Shown piece by piece: positions 8,066-18,100 of a stretch of DNA of 64,000 nt. This DNA is from Ferruginibacter albus (GTDB lineage: Bacteria; Bacteroidota; Bacteroidia; Chitinophagales; Chitinophagaceae). How positions within the stretch are numbered: position 1 is the first letter of the stretch; each line of letters opens with the position of its first letter. The position numbers and the translations under genes were made by a program. The notes under the pieces are model-generated. The model saw nothing but the letters and a program-made list of their open reading frames with translations. It did not search any database and was not told the origin of the DNA. The stretch covers positions 2,382,001 through 2,446,000 of the forward strand of contig NZ_CP083388.1 in assembly GCF_020042285.1 (NCBI RefSeq), in the 5' to 3' direction.

Positions 8066-9562
8066 ATGATGAATACTGCTGACTTATACGAAGCCTACAA
8101 AACAAAGATGCAAAAAATAGCCGATGTAAAATATGCCTCGGCAGTTTTGCAGTGGGACCAGGAAACCTACCTGCCATCAAAAGGCAATGAAATACGTGGA
8201 AGGCAAATAGCTACACTCAGCGAAATAGCACATGAACAATTCACCGATGAAAAATTAGGCGGCTTGTTGAATGAATTAAATAACGCCGGTTTGGAAGACA
8301 AACAAAAGAAAAATATCTCCCTTACTTTAGAAGACTATAACCGAAATAAAAAATTCAGCAGCGATTTTGTACGCAAGCTTAGCGAGAAGACCAATAAAAG
8401 CTTTCATGCATGGATAGAAGCCCGCAAAGCTAATTCGTTTGAAATTTTTCAACAGCCATTGCATGAATTAATTGAACTGAAAAAACAGGAGGCTGATATC
8501 TTAGGCTACGAACAACACCCGTACAATGCGTTAATGAACGATTATGACAAAGGATTGACCGTGGCTATCGTTGATAACGTTTTTGCGGGCATCAAGCCTA
8601 AATTAAAAGAACTTTTAGATACCATACAAAGCAAGCCGCAAGTTGACTCCTCTTTTTTACATAAATATTATAATAAAGATGATCAATGGAAGTTTGGCGT
8701 AGAAATATTAAAACGCATGAATTTTGACTGGAATGCCGGCAGGCAGGACATCAGTGAACATCCATTCACCACGAGTTTTAATAATAATGACGTGCGTGTA
8801 ACTACCCGGATTGATGAAAACAATTTCAGCAATATGGTTTGGAGCTGCATACATGAAGGTGGTCATGCATTGTACGAACAAGGGTTACCGACCGATGAGT
8901 ATGGTTTACCATTAGGCGAAGCTTGCAGCTTAAGCATTCATGAAAGCCAGAGCCGTTTGTGGGAGAATTGCATTGGCAGAAGCTTAAATTTCTGGCAGTA
9001 CAATTTTTCATTGTTACAGTCGTTCTTTCCCGAGCAGCTAAATAATATCAGCGTAGATCAATTTTATAAAGCAATTAATAAAGTTCAACCTTCGTTAATA
9101 CGTACAGAGGCGGATGAATTGACGTATCATTTTCATGTAATGATCCGTTATGAAATTGAAAAGAAATTGATTGAAGGTAGCTTAGCAACCAAAGACATAC
9201 CTGCTTATTGGAACGAGGCCTATAAGGATAATTTAGGCGTAACCGTTCCTGATGATAAGCAAGGATGCCTGCAGGATGTACATTGGAGCCACGGCAGTTT
9301 TGGCTATTTTGCCACTTACAGCCTGGGAAGTATGTATGCCGCACAACTCTATGCAACAATTTGCAGAGAAAATGTATCTATAGAAAAAGAAATCGCCTCC
9401 GGGAATAATAATTCGGTTCTAAACTGGTTAAAAACGAATATCTTTTCATCAGGCAGATATTACACCTCCGAAGAGCTTTGTAAAAGAGCGACCGGAGAAA
9501 CTTTAAATCCAGGTTATTTTATTGAATATGCCACAAAAAAATATTCAGGGATCTACTCATAA
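8066..9562 (+). CDS. M32 family metallocarboxypeptidase
   Basis: This is a zinc carboxypeptidase of the Taq/M32 family, which removes C-terminal residues from peptides in the cytoplasm. The 498-residue length is typical (about 500). The active-site HEGGH lies at residues 263-267 and the downstream HESQSRLWEN helix (near 293) supplies the third metal ligand. Upstream, the conserved WDQETYLP and DVRVTTR segments are present. There is no signal peptide. Two adjacent ATGs are possible (8066 or 8069). The 13-bp gap to the divergent Nif3-family start means the two genes must share promoter space. Confidence 0.95.
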   Translation: MMNTADLYEAYKTKMQKIADVKYASAVLQWDQETYLPSKGNEIRGRQIATLSEIAHEQFTDEKLGGLLNELNNAGLEDKQKKNISLTLEDYNRNKKFSSDFVRKLSEKTNKSFHAWIEARKANSFEIFQQPLHELIELKKQEADILGYEQHPYNALMNDYDKGLTVAIVDNVFAGIKPKLKELLDTIQSKPQVDSSFLHKYYNKDDQWKFGVEILKRMNFDWNAGRQDISEHPFTTSFNNNDVRVTTRIDENNFSNMVWSCIHEGGHALYEQGLPTDEYGLPLGEACSLSIHESQSRLWENCIGRSLNFWQYNFSLLQSFFPEQLNNISVDQFYKAINKVQPSLIRTEADELTYHFHVMIRYEIEKKLIEGSLATKDIPAYWNEAYKDNLGVTVPDDKQGCLQDVHWSHGSFGYFATYSLGSMYAAQLYATICRENVSIEKEIASGNNNSVLNWLKTNIFSSGRYYTSEELCKRATGETLNPGYFIEYATKKYSGIYS

Positions 9563-9575
9563 CAAAATAGAAAAT

Positions 9576-10058
9576 ATGCTTGCTTATATATATAGGGCCA
9601 AATTTGTTATTGCACTGCTTGTAGCGGGAGCATTGTTATTAACCAGCTGCTATAAAGCTCCTGTTAACCCTGATCCCCAATTGCAAAACTATTTTAAGCA
9701 AGAAGTTTTGGACAAGAACTTTGTTGTTACGCTGGCAACAGATAGCGGTGTTGATATAACATCCGCCTATGCCAAAGACACTTTTGTAATGAAAGGCACA
9801 ACAGATACCTCTTATAATAATGGTCCGATGATAGCCCATACAGATGCAGGAATATTTACCGGCACCTGGTCTTCCAATACTAATGGCTATTTTGATTACA
9901 GCATTCTCACCATTGATTTTGATGCTCCCTACCCGGATAATTTCAAATTTTTCATTCGTCCCTGGAAATTTACCAGTAAAGCAGATTTTCCTACGTTACA
10001 CTTAGCCCCTTACGGAGTAAGCACAGATCCTAAAGTGCTTACCATGCAACGACTTTAA
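9576..10058 (+). CDS. small lipoprotein, function unknown
   Basis: The 160-residue product starts at ATG 9576. An earlier in-frame ATG (9522) would overlap the M32 gene and place 18 unlikely residues before the signal. Residues 8-25 form a lipoprotein signal ending in LLTSC, with Cys25 as the lipidation site. The rest is a β-rich domain with many aromatic residues and no motif I recognise. It follows the M32 gene by 13 bp and may be co-transcribed. It is probably anchored in an envelope membrane; the function is unknown. Confidence 0.7.
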   Translation: MLAYIYRAKFVIALLVAGALLLTSCYKAPVNPDPQLQNYFKQEVLDKNFVVTLATDSGVDITSAYAKDTFVMKGTTDTSYNNGPMIAHTDAGIFTGTWSSNTNGYFDYSILTIDFDAPYPDNFKFFIRPWKFTSKADFPTLHLAPYGVSTDPKVLTMQRL

Positions 10059-10190
10059 TTCCTTTAATATTGGTTTTGTGAATAAAAAAACTGCATATAA
10101 GGCAATTTTTTGACAATTATGGAGTTTATATAATAGACGTGCAATGTTTTTGCCCGTCATCCAATATTCATAAAACCAAAAGCACATCCT

Positions 10191-13100
10191 ATGTTAGCCA
10201 GAATTGCGCTCAAAGCAACCTGTCTGCTATTATTAATCTTTTCAGGATTTTCCTCAAAAGCCCAATTACACGCAGATTTTGCCGCGACACCCTTAAGCTC
10301 CTGCGCTCCGGCAATTATTCAATTTTACGATTCTTCTACAGGTAACCCGACTTCGTGGACCTGGGATCTTGGGAACGGAACAACTTCTTTCCAGCAAAAT
10401 CCATCAGCTACTTATTTTAACCCGGGAGTTTACTCGGTTAAATTAGTTATTAAAGATGCCTGGGGAAGCGATTCCATTACCAAAACAAAGTATATAACTG
10501 TAAATGCATTACCTACTGTAGCTTTTACGAGCAATACAACAACGGGCTGTTACCCGTTGGATGTTCAGTTTGCGGACCAAAGCCTGGCAGGTTCCGGAAC
10601 CGTTGCTAAATGGGAATGGGATTTTGGAGACGGCTTTACCTCCAGTGATAAAAATCCCGTGCATACTTATACAGGCTCGGGCAACTTTAATGTAACCCTA
10701 CGCATTACTAACAGCAATGGATGTACTAAAACACTTGCAAAAACACAATATATTACTATAACAAATGGAGTGCTTGCCAACTATACAACAGGTTCTTTAA
10801 GCAGTTGTAAACCTCCACTTACAATTAATTTTCAAAATACATCAACAGGAACAGGAACTTTAAATTACGCCTGGTCTTTTGGAGATGGTACTTATTCAAC
10901 ATTACCTAACCCTTCTCATATTTACACAACTTCAGGTAGTTACACGGTACAACTTATTACTTCTAATAATATTGGTTGCGCAGATACGTTGGTACAGAGC
11001 AATGCAATTTCAGTAGGTAGTGTAAATGCTGCTGTAGCGTTCGCAGATTCTGCCTGCCAGAACAGCATAGTAACATTTAAGAATACTTCTTCACCGGCAG
11101 CTTCGAGCGTGTTATGGAGCTTTGGAGACAATACAACCTCTACCGTTTCAACGCCCTCAAAAACATATACAATACCCGGAACTTATACAGTAAAGCTGAT
11201 GGCTAATTTTGGTGCATGTAAAGATTCTGCCAGCAAGTCAATTGTTATTTCCCCACAACCGGTTGTTTTATTTTCTACAAATGATACAGCCTCTTGTAAA
11301 TTTCCATTCACTGTTAATTTTAATAATCAATCTGCCAACGGCGTTTCTTATAAATGGAGTTTTGGCGATAATACTACCTCTACTTTACAATTGCCTTCGC
11401 ACACATACAATGCAGCGGGCAATTTTACTGTTACATTGGTGGTTACTAACGCCAACGGATGTATGGACACTTTAGTAAAAACGGCTTATATAAAAATACA
11501 ACCGCCGGCTATCTCTACTATTAATGCTCCTGATAGCAGCTGTGCTCCGTTTACAAAAACATTTGTAGCAAAAGTTTCATCAAGCGATTCTATTACAAAT
11601 TATTTATGGGATTTTGGTGATGGCAATACTTCTAACCAGGTTTCTCCATCACATACCTATACTGCTTTAGGTAGCTTTACCGTAAGCCTTACCATTACAA
11701 CCATTGGTGGCTGTACAGCTACTAAAACAATTAAGAATGGCATTGTTACTACTACAGCGCCTGATGTTGCCTTTTCTGTTAGCCCTAGAAATACCTGCGC
11801 TAAAGGATTGGTAAACTATTATGATTCGTCAATAGGAACTTCAACAAAGTGGCTCTGGGCTTTTGGCGATGGTTCTACTTCTACGATCCATTTCCCAAGT
11901 CATATTTATAATGATACGGGCATTTTCAATATACAATTGATCGCATGGAACAGAGGTTGCCCGGATACATTGAAGATCGACAGCATGGTACATATCAGTC
12001 CTCCTATTGCTAAATTCAAAGTGGATTTTACTTGTACTCTACCTTTTGATAGAACGTTTACTGACCAATCTATCGGTGCAGACCAATGGAACTGGGATTT
12101 TGGAGATGGATCTACGTCTACCCAACAAAGTCCTAAGCATACTTATGCCGATACAGGAACTTATACCATTGCATTAACTGTTTACAATAACCTAACCGGT
12201 TGCGATTTTACTACCAGCAAAACATTGAAGGTGGTAGATCCTAAAGCAATTTTCTTTGCATCGGATACTATTATCTGTAAAGGAACTGCTATTAAATTAA
12301 CTGATCCCCAAGGATGGCCGGGTAATGTAACTTCTTATACATGGAATTTTGGCGACGCTACAGGCACTCCTGTATCTACCGTAAATAACATTTCGCATAC
12401 GTACACTTCATCAGGCCTTTATACCAATACTTTAATTATAACAGATGTACTGGGCTGTAAAGACACCTTGAAAAAAGTAAACTATATTCGTGTGAACGGT
12501 CCTACTGCAAAATTTGCAGTACCGGCTACAGCTTCTTGTTCGTTTACTACTGTAAATTTCCTGGACAGTTCTTCAAGTGACGGTACACATCCTATACAAA
12601 CATGGGTATGGAATTATGGTGACGGTACTAAAGACACTTTAACCAGCGGACCTTTTTCGCATACTTATAAGGTTGCAGGAAATTATACTGTATGGTTAAA
12701 AACTTTTGACTCTCAAGGTTGCGTAGATAGCGTCAAGCTGCCTACTACTTTGATCATTTCAAAACCTACAGTGGCGTTTATTTCATCAGATACACTTTCT
12801 TGTCCTAATAAGCCGGTAAGCATCGTTAATAGATCATCAGGTGTTAACCTTACTTATGTTTGGAACTTTGGTGACAACGCTACATCTACCAGCATCAACC
12901 CAACACATACTTATATTAACGATGGTATTTATGATATTAAATTAGTAGCTACTGATAAGTATGGCTGTAAGGACTCTCTTACTAAACCATCTTATGTTAG
13001 CATTAAAATACCGGTTGCTAATTTCAGCATGAGTGATTCTATCGGCACCTGCCCTCCTTTATTGGTTAGGTTTACCAACTTATCTGCCAATGCAGATACA

Positions 13101-14996
13101 ATAAAATGGGATTTTGGTGATGGATCTACGTCTACAATAGATACTCCTACTCACTTTTATACCTATCCGGGCATTTATACTGTCAAGCTCGATATTAAAG
13201 GTTTTGGAGGATGTACATCGCATGTAGAAAAGAAGATAACCATTTTAGGTCCTACCGGTACATTCGCTTATACACCATTAACAGGCTGTATCCCGGTTAA
13301 AATTGATTTTAATGCAACAACACAAAATACGTCTTCTATTATTTGGGATTTTAATGATGGGGTAACATTAACTACCACCAAAGATTCCACTACCCATATA
13401 TATGACCACTCCGGCAGCTATTTGCCAAGGATCATATTAAGCGACTCTAAAGGTTGCCATGTACCAATTATTGGTAAAGACAGCTTAAAAATATATGCTG
13501 CTACCGCAAAATTCGGTTTCAATGCTAAAACATTCTGTGATTCGGGCATGATATCATTTACCGATTCATCTTTCAGTAATGATAACATTACCGCATACAC
13601 CTGGAATTTTGGTGATGGTTCTTCTTCTAACCTGAAAAACCCAACACACCAATATGCAACACCGGGTATGCATTATCCATCATTAACCGTAGCAACACAA
13701 ACCGGCTGTATCAATTCAATGACAGCGCCTTTAGGTGTTAAAGTAATTCCTTCGCCAAAAGCAGGAATACTAACTTCCGGAAATGGTTGCGCTCCTTTGA
13801 ATGCTAATTTTAACGGGCAACTGTTATTACCGGATACTTCTGCCATTGCTTGGAATTGGGATTTTGGAAACGGCAGCACATCAACACTGCAAAATCCATC
13901 ACAGCAAAGCTATACCAATGCAGGAGTTTATAAGATCAAATTACGCATATTAAATAGTACAGGTTGTAGTGATACTACCAGCAAGATAATTGAAGCATAT
14001 GCAGTTCCTGTAGTGGATGCCGGTAAAGATTTCACTATTTGCGAAAAGCAAGGGCAATCATTAAATCCTACCGGAGCGGATACTTATTCGTGGAGCCCGG
14101 TTAATGGATTGAGCTGTTCTAACTGTACCAGTCCTGTTGCTACACCGGCAAGTGAAACAAAATATTATGTTACCGGTGCAACAACACACGGATGTACTGC
14201 TAAAGACTCAATTGATATCAAGGTAAAATATCCTTTTACAATGACCTATGGCAATTCCGATTCATTATGCAGAGGCGGCTCAAGAACTTTTCATGCAAAC
14301 GGCGCAGCTACTTACGCATGGTCACCATCAAGAGGATTAAGCAGCACAACTTCTGCTAATCCGGTTGCACAGCCAGATTCTACTACTACCTACCAGGTAA
14401 TTGGTACGGATGACCTGGGTTGTTTTAAAGATACGGGTTATATTAAACTGAAAATATTCCAGATACCAACTGTTGATGCAGGACCGGACAAGACCATTAA
14501 TGTTGGTCAGTCATTGGATCTTGTGCCAACCATTTCAGATGATGTTATCGATGTTAAATGGTACCCTACCGGTAGTGTTTCAAGAAATTTTTATCCAGGT
14601 ATTACCGTTAAACCAAATCAAACTACAGAATACACTGTTGAAGTGAAGAACCAGGGAGGATGTACAATGAGCGACAGAGTAAGTGTATTTGTAGTATGTA
14701 ATGGAGCAAATGTGTTCATTCCAAATACATTCTCTCCTAATGATGATGGGGTAAACGATATCTTTTATCCGAGAGGTACCGGTTTGTTCAGCATTAAATC
14801 TTTCAGAGTGTTCAACCGCTGGGGAGAAGTAATGTATGAAAAGCACGACTTTATGCCAAATAACGCAGCATATGGCTGGGATGGAACTTTTAAAGGCGTT
14901 AAGTTAAGTTCTGATGTATATGTTTATACGGTGGATATTGTTTGCGATAATAACAGTGTACTCACCTTTAATGGTAACATTGCATTAGTACGCTAA
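10191..14996 (+). CDS. giant PKD-repeat adhesin with T9SS type B sorting domain (1601 aa)
   Basis: This is a probable surface adhesin exported by the type IX secretion system. A signal peptide (about residues 1-25, ending SSKAQ) is followed by 15 tandem PKD/Ig-like repeats of ~85 residues, recognisable by W-x-FGDG cores. Repeats 10-14, starting at residue 770, form one copy of a five-PKD supermodule that occurs four times in the next gene. Two Cys-rich SWSPVNGL/AWSPSRGL repeats and a DAGPDK segment follow, then the C-terminal gliding-motility domain (FIPNTFSPNDDGVND, FNRWGE, GWDG, NIALVR). Most repeats have one Cys near each end. The neighbour at 15167 is a collinear paralogue and a PorP/SprF gene follows that, which supports a gliding or adhesion role. 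The ligand is unknown. Confidence 0.93.
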   Translation: MLARIALKATCLLLLIFSGFSSKAQLHADFAATPLSSCAPAIIQFYDSSTGNPTSWTWDLGNGTTSFQQNPSATYFNPGVYSVKLVIKDAWGSDSITKTKYITVNALPTVAFTSNTTTGCYPLDVQFADQSLAGSGTVAKWEWDFGDGFTSSDKNPVHTYTGSGNFNVTLRITNSNGCTKTLAKTQYITITNGVLANYTTGSLSSCKPPLTINFQNTSTGTGTLNYAWSFGDGTYSTLPNPSHIYTTSGSYTVQLITSNNIGCADTLVQSNAISVGSVNAAVAFADSACQNSIVTFKNTSSPAASSVLWSFGDNTTSTVSTPSKTYTIPGTYTVKLMANFGACKDSASKSIVISPQPVVLFSTNDTASCKFPFTVNFNNQSANGVSYKWSFGDNTTSTLQLPSHTYNAAGNFTVTLVVTNANGCMDTLVKTAYIKIQPPAISTINAPDSSCAPFTKTFVAKVSSSDSITNYLWDFGDGNTSNQVSPSHTYTALGSFTVSLTITTIGGCTATKTIKNGIVTTTAPDVAFSVSPRNTCAKGLVNYYDSSIGTSTKWLWAFGDGSTSTIHFPSHIYNDTGIFNIQLIAWNRGCPDTLKIDSMVHISPPIAKFKVDFTCTLPFDRTFTDQSIGADQWNWDFGDGSTSTQQSPKHTYADTGTYTIALTVYNNLTGCDFTTSKTLKVVDPKAIFFASDTIICKGTAIKLTDPQGWPGNVTSYTWNFGDATGTPVSTVNNISHTYTSSGLYTNTLIITDVLGCKDTLKKVNYIRVNGPTAKFAVPATASCSFTTVNFLDSSSSDGTHPIQTWVWNYGDGTKDTLTSGPFSHTYKVAGNYTVWLKTFDSQGCVDSVKLPTTLIISKPTVAFISSDTLSCPNKPVSIVNRSSGVNLTYVWNFGDNATSTSINPTHTYINDGIYDIKLVATDKYGCKDSLTKPSYVSIKIPVANFSMSDSIGTCPPLLVRFTNLSANADTIKWDFGDGSTSTIDTPTHFYTYPGIYTVKLDIKGFGGCTSHVEKKITILGPTGTFAYTPLTGCIPVKIDFNATTQNTSSIIWDFNDGVTLTTTKDSTTHIYDHSGSYLPRIILSDSKGCHVPIIGKDSLKIYAATAKFGFNAKTFCDSGMISFTDSSFSNDNITAYTWNFGDGSSSNLKNPTHQYATPGMHYPSLTVATQTGCINSMTAPLGVKVIPSPKAGILTSGNGCAPLNANFNGQLLLPDTSAIAWNWDFGNGSTSTLQNPSQQSYTNAGVYKIKLRILNSTGCSDTTSKIIEAYAVPVVDAGKDFTICEKQGQSLNPTGADTYSWSPVNGLSCSNCTSPVATPASETKYYVTGATTHGCTAKDSIDIKVKYPFTMTYGNSDSLCRGGSRTFHANGAATYAWSPSRGLSSTTSANPVAQPDSTTTYQVIGTDDLGCFKDTGYIKLKIFQIPTVDAGPDKTINVGQSLDLVPTISDDVIDVKWYPTGSVSRNFYPGITVKPNQTTEYTVEVKNQGGCTMSDRVSVFVVCNGANVFIPNTFSPNDDGVNDIFYPRGTGLFSIKSFRVFNRWGEVMYEKHDFMPNNAAYGWDGTFKGVKLSSDVYVYTVDIVCDNNSVLTFNGNIALVR

Positions 14997-15026
14997 AAAT
15001 GGAGCTTTGATTTATGAATATAGATG

Positions 15027-15057
15027 AAGGTCGGCTCAGGAGGCCGGCCTTTGTTTT
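15027..15057 (+). terminator. hairpin terminator after the 1601-aa adhesin
   Basis: AAGGTCGGC (15027-15035) pairs with GCCGGCCTT (15043-15051) with one G-U pair and a 7-nt loop. The stem is followed by TGTTTTT. Confidence 0.7.
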
Positions 15058-15166
15058 TGAAGAAGATCGAATAAACGTTTTTGTTATTTAGAGCATCTTG
15101 AAATAAATTAATAGTCATAAATATCATTTTTTGGTACTTTTATTAAGTTTTTGCATCATATAATTA

Positions 15167-18100
15167 ATGACGCTAACTGGAAACCATAAGAAAACCTTGT
15201 TGAAATTCACTTTTTCAATACTGCTTGCTTTTTGCTATACGTTTAGCTTTGCACAGCTCGCCGCTAATTTTTCTGCGTCGCCTGTTAGTGGTTGTGCACC
15301 CTTAACTGTTACTTTTCAAGATCTATCTTCAGGTAGTCCTACTGGTTGGCAATGGGATCTAGGCAATGGAACTATCTCTACACAACAGTCTCCCACTACC
15401 ACTTATTTTAATGCAGGTAACTATACCATAACTTTGACTATCAGTGATATAAACGGAAATGATTCCATTAAAAAAAATCAATACATTACTGTTTATGATA
15501 AACCGACAGCAAACTTTTCCATCTCATCTACTACCGGGTGCTTTCCTTTGAGAGCTGGTTTTACAGACCTGTCATCCAGTGGCTCGGGAACAATTACTAA
15601 TTGGGATTGGGATTTTGGAGATGGCAATAGCGATACATTACAAAATGCTTATCATAAATATGCCAGTACAGGGAATTATGCAGTTGCATTAAAAGTCACA
15701 AACAGCAATGGCTGTTCAAATATTTTGATAAAACCGGCTTTAGTAAAAGTAACCAATGGAGTTAAACCGGGTTTTATTAATTCTACACCTGTACATTGTA
15801 AAGCACCCGAAACGATAAGCTTTACAAACACCAGTACCGGTCCCGGTACATTAACCTATCAATGGAATTTTGGTGATGGCAATACTTCAACAGTTCAAAA
15901 TCCTTCTAATAGCTATTTAACTTCGGATACTTTTTCTGTTCAACTGATCGTGAAAAGCAGCTCCGGCTGTACAGACACTTTACTAAAGACAGACAGCCTG
16001 ATCATCAGAAATTATCAAACCAAGCTTTCAGGACCCGATAGTGTATGTATTAATACTGCTGCTAATTTTAATAATATTTCGCAGCCTTTACCTACAACCT
16101 CTTTTTGGAATTTTGGCGACGGCGATACTTCCAGCAGTTTTAACCCATCTAAAACATGGATCACAGCAGGCGTATTCACTATAAAACTAAAGAATGATTA
16201 TGGTGTTTGTACTGATTCTATTTCCAAACCTATAAAAGTAACGTCCTCCCCTGTAGTAAAATTTTCAGTTGCGGATACTATTGGCTGCGTTGCTCCTTTT
16301 TCGACGCAATTTGTGGATTCTTCTTCTGGAGCTGTTTCATGGTTCTGGGATTTTGGTGATGGAAAAACATCCACTCAAAAAAATCCTTTACATACTTTCG
16401 ACTCTTTAAAGTCGTATACTGTTTCGCTTACCGTTACAAATGCAGCTGGCTGTACTACTACCTTAAAGAAAACAAACTATATTAAACTGAGTAGATTATC
16501 TCCTGCTATCTTTTTTTCTAATCCCCAGGGATGCTTATCAACTTATGCAGTAGCTTTATCAGCAGGCTTAAGTTATCCTAAACCGGTTAATTATTTATGG
16601 GATTTTGGTGACGGTACGACATCAACTCTTACTCCTGTTTCTAAAAAATATTTAGCAACCGGAACTTATACTGTAAAATTATATGTTACTACTGCTGATG
16701 GTTGCAGTGATTCTGCAGTAAAGTCGAACCTAATAAAAATAGGTACACCAGTTGCTGTTAATTTTTCCGCAGCTCCATTAGTTCAATGCGTTGGAAAAAA
16801 TGTCCAATTCACCGATTCAACTATTGGTGCCGATTCATGGATCTGGGATTTTGGAGATGGCACCACTTCTACCCTTAAAAACCCCATACATGCATATCAG
16901 CTCAATGGAACTTTTACAGTGAAGCTTACAGCAGGAAATAACGGTTGCCAAACACTTGTAACAAAAACTAATTATATACAGGTATTACCACCCGTTGCAA
17001 AATTTACTCCTGTTGTTGATTGTTCTAATAAAACATCTGTATCATTTACGGATAATTCTATACAACCTCAAACTTGGAATTGGAAATTTGGTGATAGCGA
17101 TTCAATTACTACACAAAATGCGATTCATAATTATGCGGCATTAGGAAGTTACAATGTTGTACTTACAGTAACCAATGGAGGATGTGTAAACAGTAAAACA
17201 ATAGCGATTAAATTAGTTAATGAGCATGCTGATTTTTCAAAAGCAAAAGATTCAGTATGTAAAAATACAGCAGCTACCTTTTCAGTAATTAATAGTACTG
17301 CAGCTAATATCACCAATTATACTTTTGATTTTGGTGACGGCACTATTGTAAGTACCGCAGCTCGTACCCTATCGCATACATATGTTACTCCGGGCACCTA
17401 TTCAGTAAAACTAACTATTACTGATATTAACAGTTGTAAAGACAGTATCACTAAGGTCAATTATATTACTATTGTAGGACCAACAGCAAAATTTACCGCG
17501 ATGCCAATGGCAGGATGCAAAGGAGTAAAAATTAATTTCACAGATAACTCCCTAACGGATGGCAATCACCTCATAAATAAATGGCAATGGAATTATGGTG
17601 ATGGAATTATTGACAGCATTTCAACTCCCCCTTTCAATCATATTTATAATACCACGGGAAGCTTCCCCGTGAATTTAAAAATAAAAGATTCTAATGGATG
17701 TACTGACTCTATTTCATCCGCTACCCCGATAATTGTAACAATGCCTAAGGCAGCCTTTACTTCAAAAGATACTTTATCCTGCATCGGCAATATTATTACG
17801 CTTACTAATACTTCTACAGGCGTTACGCCAACTTATGCATGGACCTTTGGAGACGGCAATAGCGCTACACAGCCCGCTCCCACTTTATCCTATGCTGCCG
17901 ATGGAAATTACAGCGTTAAATTAATTGTTACGGATGTAAATGGCTGTAAGGATTCTCTTAGCAGAAGCAATTTTATAAAAATAAAGACATCAAAAGCTGC
18001 TTTTACGGTAAGTGATTCTGTAAGCTCCTGCTCTCCTTTCCAGGTAAATTTTACCAACACTTCTTTAAACAGTACTTTACAAAATTGGGATTTTGGAGAC

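Noticed and set aside
10110..10134. TTGACA followed by TATAAT upstream of the 1601-aa adhesin, like a classical sigma-70 promoter
   Set aside because: The spacer is only 13 bp rather than about 17, and the primary sigma factor of Bacteroidota uses a different consensus.
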